From positions 1 through 40,557 of the forward strand of contig MGIW01000001.1 of NCBI GenBank assembly GCA_001793945.1: DNA of 40,557 nt, given 5' to 3'. Under the pieces are notes generated by a model. That model saw only the letters and a list, made by a program, of their open reading frames with translations. It did no database searches and was not told the DNA's origin. Source of the stretch: Candidatus Wolfebacteria bacterium RIFOXYD12_FULL_48_21 (GTDB lineage Bacteria; Patescibacteriota; Minisyncoccia; UBA6257; UBA9933). The translations under genes were made by a program, and so were the position numbers. Shown one piece after another: positions 17,717 through 27,168 of this stretch (position 1 is the first letter of the stretch; the number at the start of each line of letters is the position of its first letter).

Positions 17717-20005
17717 TTACACTTTCTTTTCTTCTGATTTTTTCTCTTCTTTCTTTTCGCTTTCCCCATATAACCTGCGCCCCGCCGATTTTCTCATCGC
17801 CTCCTGCATGCGTATCATGTGCTGATAATCCTCATATTCCGGCAGTGCGGTAAACTCCGTGTTATGGCTCGTGTGCAACAGCTTCATTTGCGCTTCGATG
17901 TTGGTCGATAGCTTATCTCCGCCGATCTTCTTGAATGTCTTCATATCATTCTCTTCGATCCACTTCAGCATAGCCCCCATGTCTTTTGCCTTGGCAATGT
18001 CATCGTTGCTCGCCTTCAATTCTTTCATGATCGAAATCAACTCCTTGTTCGTTTCGCTCCCTATCATGTCGCCCTTGGATTGCCGTATGCCTTCGATGAC
18101 GCCCATTTTCACTTCATTGCCTATCTGCTCAACCTTTTCCATAAACTTACGCATATCGGCGCCTTTACCAATGCCTTTCGTTGCGGCTCCGATCGCGCCC
18201 GGCTCGTTCAACAGCAGCGAAGTCAATGCCTCATGCCCATACTTCCCATCCTTATAGAAATCGGATCCCAATGCTTCGTAATCTTTTTTGGAATACCCCG
18301 CATAAAACTTCTTTGCGGCGTCCCTGTATCCGCTTTCCGCCGCAATCTTTTCTTTCTTTAGCTGCTGCAAGTGGTCCTCTGCGACCTGTTTGCCAAATCC
18401 TTGCGCCGTTTTTACCACTTCTTCCGTTTTCTTTATTTCCGAATCTATTTCAGTATGGTCTATCTTGCCGTGCTCATCGAGCATTTCCTTGTTGCGCCCT
18501 GCCGCCTTCACAAAATTGCCATGCGCTTTTTCGCCGCCATATTTAGTGAATACCGCTTCGGTCGACGGATCTACAATATCACGATCAAGGAACTGCTCGT
18601 TGACCTTGGACAATTTGCCCTTCGCCATAAGCTGCTGCGCAGCAAATACCTTTTCATCGGCAGCCATCGTACTGTAGCGCAATGCGAGATCATCGTCGGA
18701 CATGCCTTTGAACTTATCGTCATAGGTCTTTTTAAGTGCCACCTGTTGCGCTGCAGTAGCCCCTCCCAATGCACGCCCCGCAGCACCGGCAACGCGGCCA
18801 CGCAAGCCGCCCTTTTCACCTTCGTATTTGCGCATCGCAGCCGCTCCGCGCCCAATGGCGGCCACCGGGCGTGCTACCGCACGCCTGCCGGCACGCTCCG
18901 CCTCGCGCTGTGTTCCCGTGCGGAATCCTTTGATCCTATCTTGACCCCATGTAGTCATGGTGCCAATCATATCCTTTCCACCCTTTGCGCCGGAAATACT
19001 GATGCCGTTTGCGGCGATCAGAGACATGGCCATGAACATAACGGCCATTACCATTTGGATCACCGAGCTTAGATTGAACAGTAGCCCATCACCAAATGCA
19101 TATGCGGCCGTGCCCGCCTCTTGCCCTGTGGGAGCGGCGCTTCGAAACGCGTTCAATGATGTCAAAGACAGCCACACAAAAAATATCATCACCGGTGGAA
19201 ACATGGTCCAGCGTATAAAATCGTTCCACCATTTGTCCCAATGCTTTTTTGTGCCCGGAAATATCCATGCGACGAAAATGACGGGGGTCAATACCAACAT
19301 GAACGAAAGTATGAAAAAGCGCACGAACAACATAACCGCCATCGTCAACAGAATGATCGAGCCGATGATCGTAAATATAATGGCAAAGACCATGCTGCCA
19401 ATAAGACTAAAGGTGGATGCCGTAAACTTTTCTATCGATGCAAGACCGGAGCCCGCATTTTGTGTACTCAAAAACCCGGAGATATCAAATGCGCCCGCAA
19501 GCGCGGACGATATGGCAGTGCCTTTCAGCCCCGACTGTTCGAGAAAAAACTCCGTTACCATGCCCGATATATCGAGGAATACCCCGGGAATTACCAAACT
19601 GAAATTGACCAGCAATGCAATGACGATCAATCGCGGGAGCGCCTTTTTCATGCCATAGGTCTGGGAATCAAGCATGGTTGCAAATGCAATAATGATCAGC
19701 GCTATGACCAACGCAAGATCGGCCACATTGACCAATACCGTCCACCCCTTAAATAGGAAGATGTTTGAAGCCGGGTCGAGAATGGCGTTGTTCAGCCCCA
19801 TCGCAAGCTCTATCAACATGCCACCCAGCATAAAGATCTTTTGAGCGATCCATGTGACCACAGCCAAAATGACCTGCATGATCTTTACGATCACAGTTCC
19901 GCCAATGGCACTAATAATATCGGCATGTGCACGACGAACGAGCGCCAATTCTAAAAAGGCACTCAACAGTCCAATCGAAAGAATTTTTTTATAGATCGAT
20001 TTCAT
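17717..20005 (-). CDS. VirB6/TrbL-like polytopic channel protein with long C-terminal tail
   Basis: The 762-aa protein has a signal-like N-terminus (to about A28) and hydrophobic segments near 33-70, 88-112, 122-150, 198-225, 226-250, 268-290 and 305-335, matching the VirB6/TrbL pattern of an inner-membrane secretion channel. From about residue 345 the protein is hydrophilic, with Arg/Ala-rich then Lys/Glu-rich helices, and ends in a lysine/glutamate run. Extended VirB6 proteins with large soluble tails are known in other bacteria. The tail may be exposed to the cytoplasm or exported as an effector-like part; this cannot be told. It is the largest component of the cluster, next to two exported proteins. 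Confidence 0.85.
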   Translation of the reverse strand: MKSIYKKILSIGLLSAFLELALVRRAHADIISAIGGTVIVKIMQVILAVVTWIAQKIFMLGGMLIELAMGLNNAILDPASNIFLFKGWTVLVNVADLALVIALIIIAFATMLDSQTYGMKKALPRLIVIALLVNFSLVIPGVFLDISGMVTEFFLEQSGLKGTAISSALAGAFDISGFLSTQNAGSGLASIEKFTASTFSLIGSMVFAIIFTIIGSIILLTMAVMLFVRFFILSFMLVLTPVIFVAWIFPGTKKHWDKWWNDFIRWTMFPPVMIFFVWLSLTSLNAFRSAAPTGQEAGTAAYAFGDGLLFNLSSVIQMVMAVMFMAMSLIAANGISISGAKGGKDMIGTMTTWGQDRIKGFRTGTQREAERAGRRAVARPVAAIGRGAAAMRKYEGEKGGLRGRVAGAAGRALGGATAAQQVALKKTYDDKFKGMSDDDLALRYSTMAADEKVFAAQQLMAKGKLSKVNEQFLDRDIVDPSTEAVFTKYGGEKAHGNFVKAAGRNKEMLDEHGKIDHTEIDSEIKKTEEVVKTAQGFGKQVAEDHLQQLKKEKIAAESGYRDAAKKFYAGYSKKDYEALGSDFYKDGKYGHEALTSLLLNEPGAIGAATKGIGKGADMRKFMEKVEQIGNEVKMGVIEGIRQSKGDMIGSETNKELISIMKELKASNDDIAKAKDMGAMLKWIEENDMKTFKKIGGDKLSTNIEAQMKLLHTSHNTEFTALPEYEDYQHMIRMQEAMRKSAGRRLYGESEKKEEKKSEEKKV

Positions 20006-20047
20006 GTGTACTCGTCGACGACCAAAGACCCTTTCTATCGTTCAGAC

Positions 20048-21580
20048 TCAGGAAGCGGGGGCCGCCATCAGATCGATACGGCTCTTGCATTGGGTAAATC
20101 TGCTCTGAACATCCCGCAATGTTGCTAACTGCGTTTCCCTATCCTTTATGGCACTATCATTTTTGCCATCCGGATTTTGTAATTCCAGCTGAACTGCAGC
20201 CCGATCAGACACGCTATACTTACTCAAATACGCCGTGACTTTACCATCCATGATCGATGTATCCCTGATCGATCCCGTCATAGTTTGCAGTTGTGCAATG
20301 ACTGCGTTTCCTTCGGTCACTACCGGCTGGAGCTGACTTATGCGCGCCGTCAATGTATTCAAAATCGACTGTTGCGCCGCAACCTCGGCTGTCGTCGTTT
20401 GCGGAACACAAACCTTGTTTACATCCAACAAATCTAATTGCGCAAACAGATCAAGTATCTGTTCCGTATATGTTTTTGTCGTCTGTTTTTCCGTCAACAA
20501 CTGCTGATAAGGAACCGTGATCGTTTGTATTTGCGCAATAAGATCCTTTTTCTGGCTTTCCAGTTGTGCATCTACCATGTCGCCATATTCCAAACTCGCA
20601 GGATCGTAGCTGGCCGCCGCTCCGCTCGATGAACCCGTCATGGCGGCCACGCCTTCGCGGGTAAGCCGATTGATGGCCGCATTTACCAGCGCCGATGTCC
20701 ACGATTCTATGTTTGCAGCCCAATCTCCATCGGAGCCCATCGCCTTTACTAATGCCCCCCCTACGACACTTCCCGGTGTCTGTACTGCTTCCTTGGTACA
20801 TGTCATTGCCTGCTGGGCATATGCGTAGCATTCTTCTATATCTCCACCTCCGCCGGCGATGCAATCATCATACAGCTGCTGTCCATCATTCTCCACGCAT
20901 GTACTTACCGACAAAAATCCTTGCCCAGCAGCAGATTGCTGACGCCGCTGGTCTTCGTTAAATGCAGTCCTTAGATTGATCTCGTCGTCGAACATGACCA
21001 ATTGCATATAGAGATTGTTTTGCGGCTTGATCGATTCACCATAGGCAAGCCAACCTCCATTTTGGAAGTTGTCGTAAAAATCCTGCACATTCGCCACGAT
21101 GTCGGAAATAGTACAATTGACGCGCTCCCTATTGAACCGTGTCTCGGGGATCAATGCAACGCGCAGCTGTAGGGCAAACGGCTCGCAAATGTCGGAAAGC
21201 TTGGCATCTTTAATGACCGAGTCAAATGCAATTTCCCCTGCTTCTTTCATAAACCCATTCCAATCGGAAATAAACTTTGGATCGCCGCCGCCTTGGACCC
21301 ACTTTACGGTCTCGTCGACCGTATAGTCGATGATGCGCTTGGCAATAACATCTCGCATGGTCTTTTGCCAACCTTCCTCTATCCATTTCGCTGCTCTTGC
21401 CGCATATTCCCCAATATCTCCCGCGTATTGAAGGATGCCGGTACCAAAGGCCGCAAGGTCAAATGATGTATCCAAAAAACCCAAAGCGGCATGCGCCTGT
21501 CGAGGAGTGCCTAAGGCCGGCACCAGTACAGTCAATGCAATAAATAGAATCGCGATACATTTTTTGAAATACATATTCAT
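20048..21580 (-). CDS. Large exported protein of the secretion cluster
   Basis: The 510-aa protein starts with a clear signal peptide (hydrophobic IAILFIALTVLVPALG, likely cut after AHA near residue 31). The mature part is helical, with a cysteine-bearing segment around 228-261 (several C residues spaced for disulphides) and a C-terminal coiled-coil-like region (about 340-500) rich in Gln and Leu. I cannot assign a family; VirB5/TrbJ-like extracytoplasmic subunits have a comparable helical build and position next to VirB6, but this is a guess. It is 42 nt upstream of the VirB6-like gene, consistent with one transcript. Confidence 0.72.
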   Translation of the reverse strand: MNMYFKKCIAILFIALTVLVPALGTPRQAHAALGFLDTSFDLAAFGTGILQYAGDIGEYAARAAKWIEEGWQKTMRDVIAKRIIDYTVDETVKWVQGGGDPKFISDWNGFMKEAGEIAFDSVIKDAKLSDICEPFALQLRVALIPETRFNRERVNCTISDIVANVQDFYDNFQNGGWLAYGESIKPQNNLYMQLVMFDDEINLRTAFNEDQRRQQSAAGQGFLSVSTCVENDGQQLYDDCIAGGGGDIEECYAYAQQAMTCTKEAVQTPGSVVGGALVKAMGSDGDWAANIESWTSALVNAAINRLTREGVAAMTGSSSGAAASYDPASLEYGDMVDAQLESQKKDLIAQIQTITVPYQQLLTEKQTTKTYTEQILDLFAQLDLLDVNKVCVPQTTTAEVAAQQSILNTLTARISQLQPVVTEGNAVIAQLQTMTGSIRDTSIMDGKVTAYLSKYSVSDRAAVQLELQNPDGKNDSAIKDRETQLATLRDVQSRFTQCKSRIDLMAAPAS

Positions 21581-21614
21581 GATCGTGTAGTCGTTGCTTT
21601 ATTATAACCGATTT

Positions 21615-22451
21615 TTAGTGCAAACCCAATTCGGCCGCTTTTTCATTTAGCATCTTTTGTATATCGATCTTTTTTGCATACACATTGGGCAATCTATCGA
21701 TGCCGACATACGCGCGTATCGGGTCTTCTTTGCATGTACCAAATGCTCCATAAATATCCCCCAGCTCCTTGAAATATCCAAGAATCATTTTATGCATGGC
21801 GACCCACGATGACGGCACGACCATGCTTTTATACGATTCAAATACTTCCCCATAGACCTTGCTCAATTCGGCATTTTTCGCCGATGCACCACTGCCGAAG
21901 CAATCTTTCTGAAAATTATCTATCAATTCTTGAGATGAGCGAACCGCGAGCCGATCTGCATCGGCATTATAAAAATATTTCCCTGTGATTCGGCTAACGC
22001 CATCCATATAGCGTACTTTTGCGCTTTTTGAATTATCTGCCGTTATCTTAAGATCATTTGAATCGATTGCCGTCACAAATATCGTGTTGGGAACACTCCG
22101 TATAGTTTCCTCGATCATGGCGCGTGTTTCCGGATTGCTCGTATCCAATCCGTCGAATGGATTTTCGCCACCTTGGTCCATTTGTCGCATCTTTAGGAAC
22201 ATTGATTGCGCGACCATGCGTGTTATGTTGCCCTGCGCATCCGTGGGCGCATATGCCGAACCGACACTTTGCAACAGCCTACCCCCGTCAGGCCCACCTG
22301 ATTGCAACGGATCGCTCAAGCCAAGCTTGTTTCCGATCTTTTTTATATCTACTGCATCGCTAATTCCCGGCGCATTATTCGCAAAAAAATAACCACCCGT
22401 AATGATGCCTGATGCAACCAAAAAAGTAAGCACAAACTTCACCTTATCCAT
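21615..22451 (-). CDS. Membrane-anchored hypothetical protein, first gene of the secretion cluster
   Basis: The 278-aa protein has one N-terminal membrane segment (about 5-24) and an extracytoplasmic helical domain with two cysteines (C183 and C237). I recognise no family. A perfect TATAAT lies 7 nt before the ATG with TTGTTT 17 nt further upstream and no Shine-Dalgarno, so this is probably the promoter-proximal, leaderless gene of the secretion cluster. The next gene begins 34 nt after its stop. Confidence 0.72.
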   Translation of the reverse strand: MDKVKFVLTFLVASGIITGGYFFANNAPGISDAVDIKKIGNKLGLSDPLQSGGPDGGRLLQSVGSAYAPTDAQGNITRMVAQSMFLKMRQMDQGGENPFDGLDTSNPETRAMIEETIRSVPNTIFVTAIDSNDLKITADNSKSAKVRYMDGVSRITGKYFYNADADRLAVRSSQELIDNFQKDCFGSGASAKNAELSKVYGEVFESYKSMVVPSSWVAMHKMILGYFKELGDIYGAFGTCKEDPIRAYVGIDRLPNVYAKKIDIQKMLNEKAAELGLH

Positions 22452-22458
22452 TATCAGT

Positions 22459-22487
22459 ATTATAGCAATAGTTCCTTTCTAAAACAA
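22459..22487 (-). promoter_or_regulatory. Promoter of the secretion cluster
   Basis: On the minus strand TTGTTT (22482-22487), a 17-nt spacer and TATAAT (22459-22464) lie just before the ATG at 22451. The predicted transcription start falls on or next to the ATG. Confidence 0.6.
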
Positions 22488-22501
22488 TTTTCGCAATCAT
22501 A

Positions 22502-24055
22502 TCATCCTCTTGAAAATATCACCGAGTAATATATTCCGACATATTTTGAAAAATAATCTTCGATCAATGGTGCCATAAGCCGTTCGATCGGCGCATGGTC
22601 ATCGGTCAATACCATTGCCTTCTCATCTGTGACCCGATAACCGGCGACCAGTTTTTTTGCAAGCACTTCTCCGCCGGGTAATCGGGCTATCCATTCGTGC
22701 AATTCCGCATCAGAAAACATATTGGGCGGACCATTCACTCCTACTAAAATTATATTTTGCGGTTGTCGAGCGTCTTTACCATACGCGAACACATAATATT
22801 CACCAAATACAGCGCCAAATGTCTTTGCCATGCTCTGAAACAATCGGGCATCGGTTCCTTCAAGCGAAGCAATGATGTTGATCGCATAGATTCCGTCCGG
22901 GTTCAGCCTCGACTTCACCAATCGATCAAATTCTATCGTCGTCATGTGCCACGGGATCGAAATGAGCGAATTATACACATCGGAAAATATGAGGTCATAT
23001 TTTTTATCCGTCTGCTGTAAAAACACCCTGCCGTCGGAAATTTCCGCACGCACCGGATATTCTTTTAGCCGAAAATAATCCTCTGCGGCCTGTTGCACCT
23101 TCGGATCTATCTCTACGGTCGTCACATCCGCTCCTTTATAAAAATCGGCTATGTTTTTTGATAGCGCATACGACCCTCCACCCAATAATAGTGCGCTGTG
23201 GATGTTTTTATTTATCACGGAAAAAATAGGATATATCTCGGGATATATATCGAGTTGTTGTCCGTCCAACCCCTCCATACTATGCGCATCGGCATCCAAA
23301 AATAGAACGCGAACCCTCCCATTGTCTTTCAACTTACTGTCAACGACGCGAATCTTATAATATTCGCTTTCCGCTACAAACACGCTACCCTTTCCGTCGG
23401 TAAACAAATGCATCGCATATGTCATCATTCCTACTATCAAAAACAATACGGCTATCGATAGCACTCTCTTTTTTTTAAGCCGAAATAATATCGCGGCATT
23501 TATCAGTAACACCACAGCAATCGCCAGCACCGTCGCTGTGCTACCGAGATACCCAATAAAATAGAACCCGGTCAGAAATGTTCCCATAATACCACCCAGC
23601 GACCATGCCGCCGATATTTGACCGGATCGAGCCCCTGTCGCATCAATATTTTGCAAATGCAGCTTCAATATTCCCGGGTATAATGTTCCAAAAAATCCAG
23701 CGGGCACGCAAAACAATATTGCCGCCAACAAAAATGTCGCTACCGATATCGGCAAACCTGACACCACCAATAGTGGAGAAAAATATGCGGCCAACGGTAT
23801 CAGAAATGTCGCCGTTGACGCCGCGATGAACAAAGTGGCAAGCGATTCCCGCGATCCATGCCGATCCGCATAGATCCCTCCCCAATAATTTCCGATCGCC
23901 GTGCCCAATAATACGACACCAATGACCGATGTCCATGTATATATAGACGACCCCACATAGGGAGCCATGAGCCGCGTCGCGATCAGCTCAACCGTCATCA
24001 ACGCAAACCCTGCCATGAATGACGATACGATCAATATGTTTACGCTTTTTTTCAT
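22502..24055 (-). CDS. Fused membrane transporter-like / spermidine synthase-like protein
   Basis: In this 517-aa protein the N-terminal ~215 residues form about six or seven membrane helices with the signatures TVELIATRLMAPYVGSS and GSRESLATLF, as in fused MFS/spermidine synthase proteins. The C-terminal ~280 residues form a Rossmann methyltransferase-like domain of the spermidine synthase family: the SAM-binding-like loop is LLLGGGSYALSKNI, followed by VTTVEIDPKV and DLIFSDVYN. Whether it makes polyamines is unclear, since such fusions have few tested members. It overlaps the rsmA stop codon by 4 bp (ATGA), so the two are translationally coupled. Confidence 0.88.
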   Translation of the reverse strand: MKKSVNILIVSSFMAGFALMTVELIATRLMAPYVGSSIYTWTSVIGVVLLGTAIGNYWGGIYADRHGSRESLATLFIAASTATFLIPLAAYFSPLLVVSGLPISVATFLLAAILFCVPAGFFGTLYPGILKLHLQNIDATGARSGQISAAWSLGGIMGTFLTGFYFIGYLGSTATVLAIAVVLLINAAILFRLKKKRVLSIAVLFLIVGMMTYAMHLFTDGKGSVFVAESEYYKIRVVDSKLKDNGRVRVLFLDADAHSMEGLDGQQLDIYPEIYPIFSVINKNIHSALLLGGGSYALSKNIADFYKGADVTTVEIDPKVQQAAEDYFRLKEYPVRAEISDGRVFLQQTDKKYDLIFSDVYNSLISIPWHMTTIEFDRLVKSRLNPDGIYAINIIASLEGTDARLFQSMAKTFGAVFGEYYVFAYGKDARQPQNIILVGVNGPPNMFSDAELHEWIARLPGGEVLAKKLVAGYRVTDEKAMVLTDDHAPIERLMAPLIEDYFSKYVGIYYSVIFSRG

Positions 24056-24960
24056 AGTGCAATCTTTATCAACTCATAGATATCTTTCATGGAAAGATCT
24101 TGTGGCCGTTTTTTCGCATCGATGCCGGCGCGCTTGAGCACATCCGCGACCGCATTCTTATCGCCCTCTTTGCCGGCGAGATTGTTAGCTATGGTCTTGC
24201 GCGGCTGGGTAAATATTTTCTTTATGAACGCATAATATACATCCCCTTTTACCTCTTCCGTTTGCCGAACATCCAGCCGCACCGTTGCGCTGTCAACTTT
24301 CGGAGGCGGGTTGAAATCCTTTTTCGGAATGATGTCGACAATGACCGGCTCGGCCCAAAACCGCACGCTTGCAGCGAGTAAGTTCATGTGCGGCACGGCC
24401 GCGCACATGCGCTCGGCGACTTCCTTTTGTATGGTCATGACCACCCGGGTTGGCTTATGATCCAAGCCCTCAATAACCCGCAACAGATATCCTGTTATAT
24501 AGTAGGGAATGTTGCCAACGATTTTGTAGTTAATTTTGCAGTGCTTGTCATTCCGAGCAACTCCGCCAGCAGGCGGAGTTGCCGAGGAATCTGTTTCATT
24601 AACTACAGATCCCTCGGCAACCCATTCGGCAGGCTCAGGGCAAGGCTCACCGGGATGACAACTCAGCTCTTCAACCACCATTGGCAACAGTTCCAGCGCA
24701 TTGCCTTCGATGACCTCGAATGCGCCCCTGTTCGCGAATGCGGAAAACTTCTTATTCAGCGGATCTATAAGCGCTTTATCGCGCTCAAGCGCCGTTACAC
24801 GCGCACCTGCTTCCAATAGGTATTGCGTCAATTCGCCATGACCCGGACCGATTTCTATCACAACATCGCCCTCGTTTATTTCGAGTGCGTCTGCCACTTT
24901 CTTCAGCTTCTCTTCGTTAATCAAAAAATGTTGTCCCAGCTTTTGGCCCATATGTTCCAT
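24052..24960 (-). CDS. rsmA: 16S rRNA dimethyladenosine transferase RsmA with in-frame repeat insertion
   Basis: The enzyme dimethylates the two adjacent adenines near the 3' end of 16S rRNA using SAM. Family motifs are QKLGQHFL (6-13), the SAM loop IEIGPGHGEL (35-44), ERD (59-61) and the catalytic NIPYY (150-154). Residues about 100-140 (from ELS to DKH) are extra: they are encoded by a full dispersed palindromic element (24547-24659). Without them the length is about 261 aa, the normal RsmA size. The insertion keeps the frame and lies between the acidic-loop strand and the NIPYY motif, on a likely surface loop. Met4 (24951) is an alternative start, directly before QKLGQHFL. Confidence 0.95.
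   Translation of the reverse strand: MEHMGQKLGQHFLINEEKLKKVADALEINEGDVVIEIGPGHGELTQYLLEAGARVTALERDKALIDPLNKKFSAFANRGAFEVIEGNALELLPMVVEELSCHPGEPCPEPAEWVAEGSVVNETDSSATPPAGGVARNDKHCKINYKIVGNIPYYITGYLLRVIEGLDHKPTRVVMTIQKEVAERMCAAVPHMNLLAASVRFWAEPVIVDIIPKKDFNPPPKVDSATVRLDVRQTEEVKGDVYYAFIKKIFTQPRKTIANNLAGKEGDKNAVADVLKRAGIDAKKRPQDLSMKDIYELIKIAL
24547..24659. repeat. Dispersed palindromic element inside rsmA, copy 10
   Basis: It has the same architecture as the intergenic copies: GTCATTCCGAG, nested CCGCCAGCAGGCGG, GAGGAATCTG centre, CAGATCCCTCGG, then GGGATGAC. It is translated as about 40 extra residues in RsmA. Confidence 0.92.
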
Positions 24961-24968
24961 AGTAGCAC

Positions 24969-24996
24969 CAACAACCTATAACCGACAACCTATAAC
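24969..24996. repeat. Heptamer tandem array 5
   Basis: Four units (CAACAAC, CTATAAC, CGACAAC, CTATAAC) start 9 nt upstream of the rsmA start codon. Confidence 0.6.
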
Positions 24997-25018
24997 AAAA
25001 TACGGTAAGTATCGCTGT

Positions 25019-25171
25019 GTCATTCCGAGCCCATTCGACTTCGCTCAGGGTAAACTGTAGCCGAGGTATCTGCAGTAAAAACTCTGGATCCCGTATCAGA
25101 GTACGGGATGACAATACTGGACTCAGGTCCCTCGGTTCCTCCGCCAGCCGGTGGATGCACTCGGAATGACA
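25019..25171. repeat. Dispersed palindromic elements, copy 11 (compound)
   Basis: An outer pair GTCATTCCGAG...CTCGGAATGAC encloses a complete smaller unit GGATCCCG...CGGGATGAC, plus nested TTCGACTTCGCTCAGGG and CCGCCAGCCGGTGG modules. With the adjacent heptamer array and long palindrome it fills the gap between rsmA and the helicase gene. Confidence 0.85.
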
Positions 25172-25175
25172 ATAC

Positions 25176-25227
25176 AGTTCGGCAATAAAAATTCGGCATG
25201 TGAATGCCGAATTTTTATTGCCGAACT
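25176..25227. terminator. Perfect 24-bp inverted repeat, bidirectional terminator
   Basis: Two perfect 24-nt arms (25176-25199 and 25204-25227) flank a 4-nt loop. The inner part, AATTCGGCAT/ATGCCGAATT, is followed on both strands by TTTTTATT, giving a terminator in either direction. The arm continues with a further TGCCGAACT. It lies downstream of the helicase stop, which it probably serves. Confidence 0.75.
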
Positions 25228-25265
25228 CCATATTCCCTTTTTCCTTTTCCTTATTTTCCACTCTC

Positions 25266-27059
25266 TTAATCCATCTCTATGTACCGTTCTTCATCATCGA
25301 ATCCCCTTCCGCCTTCAAACTCCATCAGGCCCGACGGGATTTCGCTCAAGAATCGGGATGGCAGGTGGTAGAATGTAAGGTACAACTCCCTGCGTGCGCG
25401 CGTCATGGCCACATACATCAAGCGCCGTTCTTCTTCTATTTCGCTTTCGTTGTGATATGACATTTGGTGCGGCAACAGCCCATCGTTCACACCCACCACA
25501 AACACCGCGTCGAACTCGAGACCCTTTGACATGTGAATGGTCATCAAGTTTACAATATTATCTTGCACCCTTTTTAAATCCTTTTTCTTTACCGTATCGG
25601 TCGCTTCAAGCAGCGAAATGCGTTCCAAAAAATCTTCCATCTTCTCGAAACCGCTCGCAAACTCGATAAGCTCCTTGATGTTCTCGATGCGTTCCACCGA
25701 GTTGGTCTGCGTTCGTTCGATGTAATTGAAATAATCGGTCACCATCAATATGTACCCGATCAATTCCACCGGCCGCAACGAGGCGGCCTTTTGTGGAAGC
25801 TCTTCCTTGAGCTGTGTGTATGGTTTTTTCAAAAAGCTTTTCTTTAGCCTATCCAAACTCACGCTATCTTGCGGGTTTGACCCATAGCGCAACGCGGCCA
25901 CAATGTCTTTGATCTCTTTGCGTTCATAGAACTTCAGCCCTCCAAATATGCGGTACGACATGCCCCGCTCAATGAGCGCCTGCTCCAACGCGCGCGATTG
26001 CGCGTTCGTGCGATATAAAATAGCCAACGATCCATAATCAGAAAACAGCCGGATCGCGTCGAGATGCCCCGCAACCCATTCCGCTTCGCCATCGGCGCTG
26101 TATTGCTCTATGACCTTGACCTTGCCCCCTTCGGGGTTGTTCGTCCACAGCGTCTTCGACTTTTGTAAGTGGTTGTGCGAAATGACCGCCGATGCCGCCT
26201 TGATGATGTTCGCGGTCGAACGATAATTTTCTTCGAGCAATACCACCTTTGCGTCAGGCCAATCCTTTTCGAAATTCAAGAAGTTCCTAAAATCGGACCC
26301 GCGAAACTTAAAGATGGACTGCTGGTCGTCGCCCACCACACTCAGGTTCCTGTACTTGCTCGCCAACAACTTGATGAGCATATACTGGGCCGTATTCGTG
26401 TCTTGGTACTCGTCAACCAAAATATACCGGAACCGCTCCTGATACCCATCCAGTATTTCCGGATTGCCCAAAAAGAGCATGACCGGCTTTTGAATGAGAT
26501 CGTCGAAATCGAATGCATTGTTGTTTTGCAATGCCTGCTCGTACAGCTTGAACAAGCGGTAGACCAACTCGTCTTCCGCTTCTTCCGGGTCCACCATTTC
26601 ATCTTTGATCTTCGAAAACTCCCTGCGTAATACCAGCGGGGTCAACCGCTTGGCGTCCCGCTCGGAAAGCCCGGCGCCGGCCACCACCTTTTTGATCAGT
26701 GACTTGCTGTCATCGGCATCGAAAATGGTGTAGTTCGCCGTGCGGCCAAAAATGCGCGCTTCCTTTTTCAGTATGCGCGCGCCAAACGAATGAAAGGTGC
26801 CGAGAAACAGCTCCTTGACCCGCAGGTCCGTAAGCTCCTTTGCCAGCTGATGTACGCGCTCGCGTACTTCGCCGGCGGCTTTATTGGTAAATGTGATCGC
26901 GATGATGCTTTCGGGCTGTACACCCCGCTGCAACAGCGAAATAAGCCTACTGGTCAGCGTTTTTGTCTTTCCCGAACCTGCACCGGCAACGATGAGCAAC
27001 GGACCTTCGCCATGCTCCACCGCCGTGCGTTGTTTGTCGTTCAATTCATCAAATGTCAT
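25266..27059 (-). CDS. pcrA: UvrD/PcrA-type superfamily 1 DNA helicase, compact
   Basis: This is a 3'-5' ATP-dependent DNA helicase for repair and replication-fork clearance. Motifs: Q-motif region LNDKQRTAV, Walker A VAGAGSGKT (24-32), ITFTNKAA (motif Ia), FLGTFHS, LVDEYQDTN (motif II), GDDQQSIFKFRGSD (motif III), EENYRSTANI (motif IV), TIHMSKGLEFD and the final VAMTRARREL (motif VI). At 597 aa it lacks the C-terminal Tudor-like extension of ~720-aa PcrA/UvrD and has shortened 2B regions. No Shine-Dalgarno is seen before the ATG. The gene name is by similarity; Rep-like paralogues share these motifs. Confidence 0.93.
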   Translation of the reverse strand: MTFDELNDKQRTAVEHGEGPLLIVAGAGSGKTKTLTSRLISLLQRGVQPESIIAITFTNKAAGEVRERVHQLAKELTDLRVKELFLGTFHSFGARILKKEARIFGRTANYTIFDADDSKSLIKKVVAGAGLSERDAKRLTPLVLRREFSKIKDEMVDPEEAEDELVYRLFKLYEQALQNNNAFDFDDLIQKPVMLFLGNPEILDGYQERFRYILVDEYQDTNTAQYMLIKLLASKYRNLSVVGDDQQSIFKFRGSDFRNFLNFEKDWPDAKVVLLEENYRSTANIIKAASAVISHNHLQKSKTLWTNNPEGGKVKVIEQYSADGEAEWVAGHLDAIRLFSDYGSLAILYRTNAQSRALEQALIERGMSYRIFGGLKFYERKEIKDIVAALRYGSNPQDSVSLDRLKKSFLKKPYTQLKEELPQKAASLRPVELIGYILMVTDYFNYIERTQTNSVERIENIKELIEFASGFEKMEDFLERISLLEATDTVKKKDLKRVQDNIVNLMTIHMSKGLEFDAVFVVGVNDGLLPHQMSYHNESEIEEERRLMYVAMTRARRELYLTFYHLPSRFLSEIPSGLMEFEGGRGFDDEERYIEMD

Positions 27060-27168
27060 AGAGTAATCGCGAATAATGCGAATAAAAATTTAATAATGCG
27101 AATAAAAATCCAAATACAATCTTCACGCTTCTTGCGTGCTTTACAGTTTACCCGACTCTGCGCGCATT
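27060..27168. other. Non-coding gap with a 20-base direct repeat
   Basis: Two copies of AATAATGCGAATAAAAAT lie 20 bases apart (27072 and 27092), directly upstream of the helicase start. I see no gene here. Confidence 0.5.
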
